NCBI RefSeq assembly: GCF_003031405.1 | Contig: NZ_CP020469.1 | Span: 3,224,001 to 3,288,000, forward strand | Direction of reading: 5' to 3' | DNA: 64,000 bases | From: Halomonas sp. 'Soap Lake #6' | GTDB lineage: Bacteria; Pseudomonadota; Gammaproteobacteria; Pseudomonadales; Halomonadaceae | Part shown: positions 62,710 through 64,000 of the stretch, one piece after another | Numbering within the stretch: the first letter of the stretch is position 1 | Layout of the letters: every line of letters starts with the position of its first letter | Translations under genes and position numbers: made by a program | Notes under the pieces: generated by a model | Databases searched by the model: none | What the model was told of the DNA's origin: nothing | Seen by the model: only the letters and a program-made list of their open reading frames with translations

Positions 62710-63666
62710 TCATTGTGCCAGGCCGGCGAAGTCTAGAAGTGCTTTTTGGCTACTTGGGCAAAGCGCTACTTCTACAGCTTGTCGCCACTCTTGGCCTGGA
62801 AACACTTGATAATCAGGCATCGCTGACGGCCCTAGAAGCCTCCAGATAGCTAAGAAGCTCTGCTGCCAAGTTTCTGCAGGCATCCTAGCCAAACTATCGC
62901 GTAGATGAAATCTTCTGTAGCGAGCACAAGGTTTTACCCCCGGTTGAATCGCCTGCCCAGTCAATAGCCCGTAAGCAATAAACGTCGATTCAGGTGCCAT
63001 TGATTGCAATATATCCGCCGCGACTGGCCCACCCAAAGCATCAAATACCAAGTCGGACTTACGCGCCAGATGCGAGATCTTCGACATATCTCGGATGGAT
63101 ACCGGTTTGATACCCAGTTTTTCCAGGCGGGCCACTCTACTCTCGGAACGGTATATACCAATGACTTCCTTGGCGCCGTGCTGATATGCCCATACCCCGA
63201 GGTATTCAGCACAGTTCGAACCAGCCCCAGTGAGAAGTACACGCTTTCCCTTTACAGGCCAAGTTTCAAGCATGATTAGGGCAGCTAAGGGGTTAATGTA
63301 GGCGCGTGCTGCAATGGCATCAGGAATGGTATCGGGTACGGGCACAGCGAGAGCTGGATCACAATCCAAAATAGTCTGCCAAGTGCCATCACCTCGTAAT
63401 GGCAGAACTCGCTTCCCAACCAGGTAGGAATATTCTCGCGGAGCAGCAATCACACGACCAACCCCTTCATAACCGGCGACGGCAGGAAGCCTTATACGAT
63501 GAGAGTAAGCGCCGGTGATAGGAATCAAGTCAGATGGATTAACTGGAGCACACAACATCGTCACCCTGAGCTTGCCTTCCCCCATATCTGGAACTTCCGA
63601 TGTTTCCATTTTCAAGGTTTCAAGCGGCCTTCCGAACGCGCGATAGGTGAGAGCATGACGACGCAT
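62710..63666 (-). CDS. Medium-chain dehydrogenase/reductase, quinone- or enoyl-reductase-like
   Basis: The protein has 318 residues from the ATG at 63666 (AGGT upstream); a TTG at 63708 is less likely. The N-terminal GroES-like domain has CAPVNPSDLIPITGAY and LPAVAGYEGVGRVI (about 60-73). The Rossmann part has VLLTGAGSNCAEYLG (about 145) and GIYRSESRVARLEKLG. No zinc-ligand cysteine set is visible, so it belongs with the zinc-independent NAD(P)H quinone or 2-enoyl-thioester reductases. It lies 61 bases after an Lrp/AsnC gene in the same direction, which may control it. Confidence 0.85.
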   Translation of the reverse strand: MRRHALTYRAFGRPLETLKMETSEVPDMGEGKLRVTMLCAPVNPSDLIPITGAYSHRIRLPAVAGYEGVGRVIAAPREYSYLVGKRVLPLRGDGTWQTILDCDPALAVPVPDTIPDAIAARAYINPLAALIMLETWPVKGKRVLLTGAGSNCAEYLGVWAYQHGAKEVIGIYRSESRVARLEKLGIKPVSIRDMSKISHLARKSDLVFDALGGPVAADILQSMAPESTFIAYGLLTGQAIQPGVKPCARYRRFHLRDSLARMPAETWQQSFLAIWRLLGPSAMPDYQVFPGQEWRQAVEVALCPSSQKALLDFAGLAQ

Positions 63667-63727
63667 GGATACCTCGAAAATGGGGGATGAATTTCGCTGT
63701 TCGATCAATATAAGTCAGGTTTCATGG

Positions 63728-64000
63728 TTATGGCTTTGTCCCAGACACCGTTTTACTCAAAGGTAACGCATATCCCGATTTGACCACATCCATGGACACC
63801 AGGGTTGTGAACGAACGCACATTAGGGTGCTCCATCAGCGCCTCACGGGTGAAATCCTCGTACTCCTGAAGCGTACGAGTCACCACTACCAAAACGAAGT
63901 CCAAATTTCCTGTCACGTAATAGCACTGCTGAACATTAGGGTGTTCCCGCATCCGCTGCTTAAACTCATCGACATGCTGGTTACGTTCATATTCGAGATC
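63728..64000 (-). CDS. Lrp/AsnC-family regulator, C-terminal part (partial)
   Basis: The frame is open to the right edge of the window, so the N-terminal helix-turn-helix is missing. The visible 90 residues are the effector-binding RAM domain: REHPNVQQCYYVTGNLDFVLVVV, then the helix EYEDFTREALMEHPNVRSFTTLVSMDVVK. Such regulators respond to amino acids. It precedes the MDR gene on the same strand. Confidence 0.88.
   Translation of the reverse strand, partial: DLEYERNQHVDEFKQRMREHPNVQQCYYVTGNLDFVLVVVTRTLQEYEDFTREALMEHPNVRSFTTLVSMDVVKSGYALPLSKTVSGTKP

Overview
The window looks like chromosome of a moderately halophilic gammaproteobacterium of the Halomonas/Vreelandella type. This is inferred from the mid-50s GC with AT-rich intergenic gaps, the acidic soluble proteins, the yjfIJKLMC stress operon, and the periplasmic formate dehydrogenase island with DUF3305/DUF3306. 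No database search was possible. I see no rRNA, tRNA, insertion sequence, prophage or CRISPR array.

Layout. 1-4.5 kb: the end of an ABC importer operon (binding protein, fused permease, ATPase) that runs on into a metallo-beta-lactamase-fold hydrolase and a small HAD phosphatase. 4.5-6.7 kb: a GlxA-type AraC regulator with its MFS partner. 6.9-11.2 kb: yjfIJKLMC-like operon built around a PspA/IM30 protein. 11.4-21.0 kb: a complete Wsp-like chemosensory system (receptor, CheB, CheR-TPR, hybrid CheA, stand-alone receiver, Hpt-REC-REC-GGDEF diguanylate cyclase, two CheW proteins). 21.1-36.9 kb: a formate dehydrogenase and molybdenum cofactor island. The leftward strand carries DUF3305, DUF3306, a polyferredoxin, a TorD chaperone, a small Tat protein, fdhA, fdhB and fdhC, then DUF1244, moaB and moeA. 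The rightward strand carries fdhD, mobA, a second moeA, moaA and a CobW-like protein.

36.9-40 kb: a Cache-PAS-GGDEF-EAL protein. 40.2-48.3 kb: a LysR regulator, an NCS1 transporter and the reductive pyrimidine catabolic operon (beta-ureidopropionase, dihydropyrimidinase, PreT, PreA). 48.5-51.2 kb: an orphan siderophore-type binding protein behind a perfect dyad, and a chemoreceptor with a CheR-docking tail. 51.7-55 kb: an nrtABC-type nitrate importer behind a sigma-54 promoter and an ANTAR-type antitermination leader. 55.1-57.7 kb: codB and codA homologues. The deaminase lacks the residue equivalent to E. coli CodA Asp314, so it may be a 5-methylcytosine deaminase. 57.7-58.5 kb: an FMN riboswitch and a lumazine synthase. 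58.5-64 kb: rhodanese, GNAT, MocR regulator, phosphatidylcholine synthase, Tag glycosylase, an MDR oxidoreductase and the end of an Lrp/AsnC regulator.

How it fits together: 40-57.7 kb reads as a nitrogen-scavenging region for nitrate, pyrimidines and possibly methylated cytosine; 21-37 kb makes, loads and supplies cofactor to a periplasmic formate dehydrogenase. Short tandem repeats with 14-17 bp units recur in at least nine intergenic gaps, each with a different sequence, and no annotated feature explains them. The most interesting items are the nrt leader, the altered CodA beside a thymine-degrading pathway, the two-receiver Wsp-like output protein, the FdhD with a displaced cysteine pair, and these repeat arrays.
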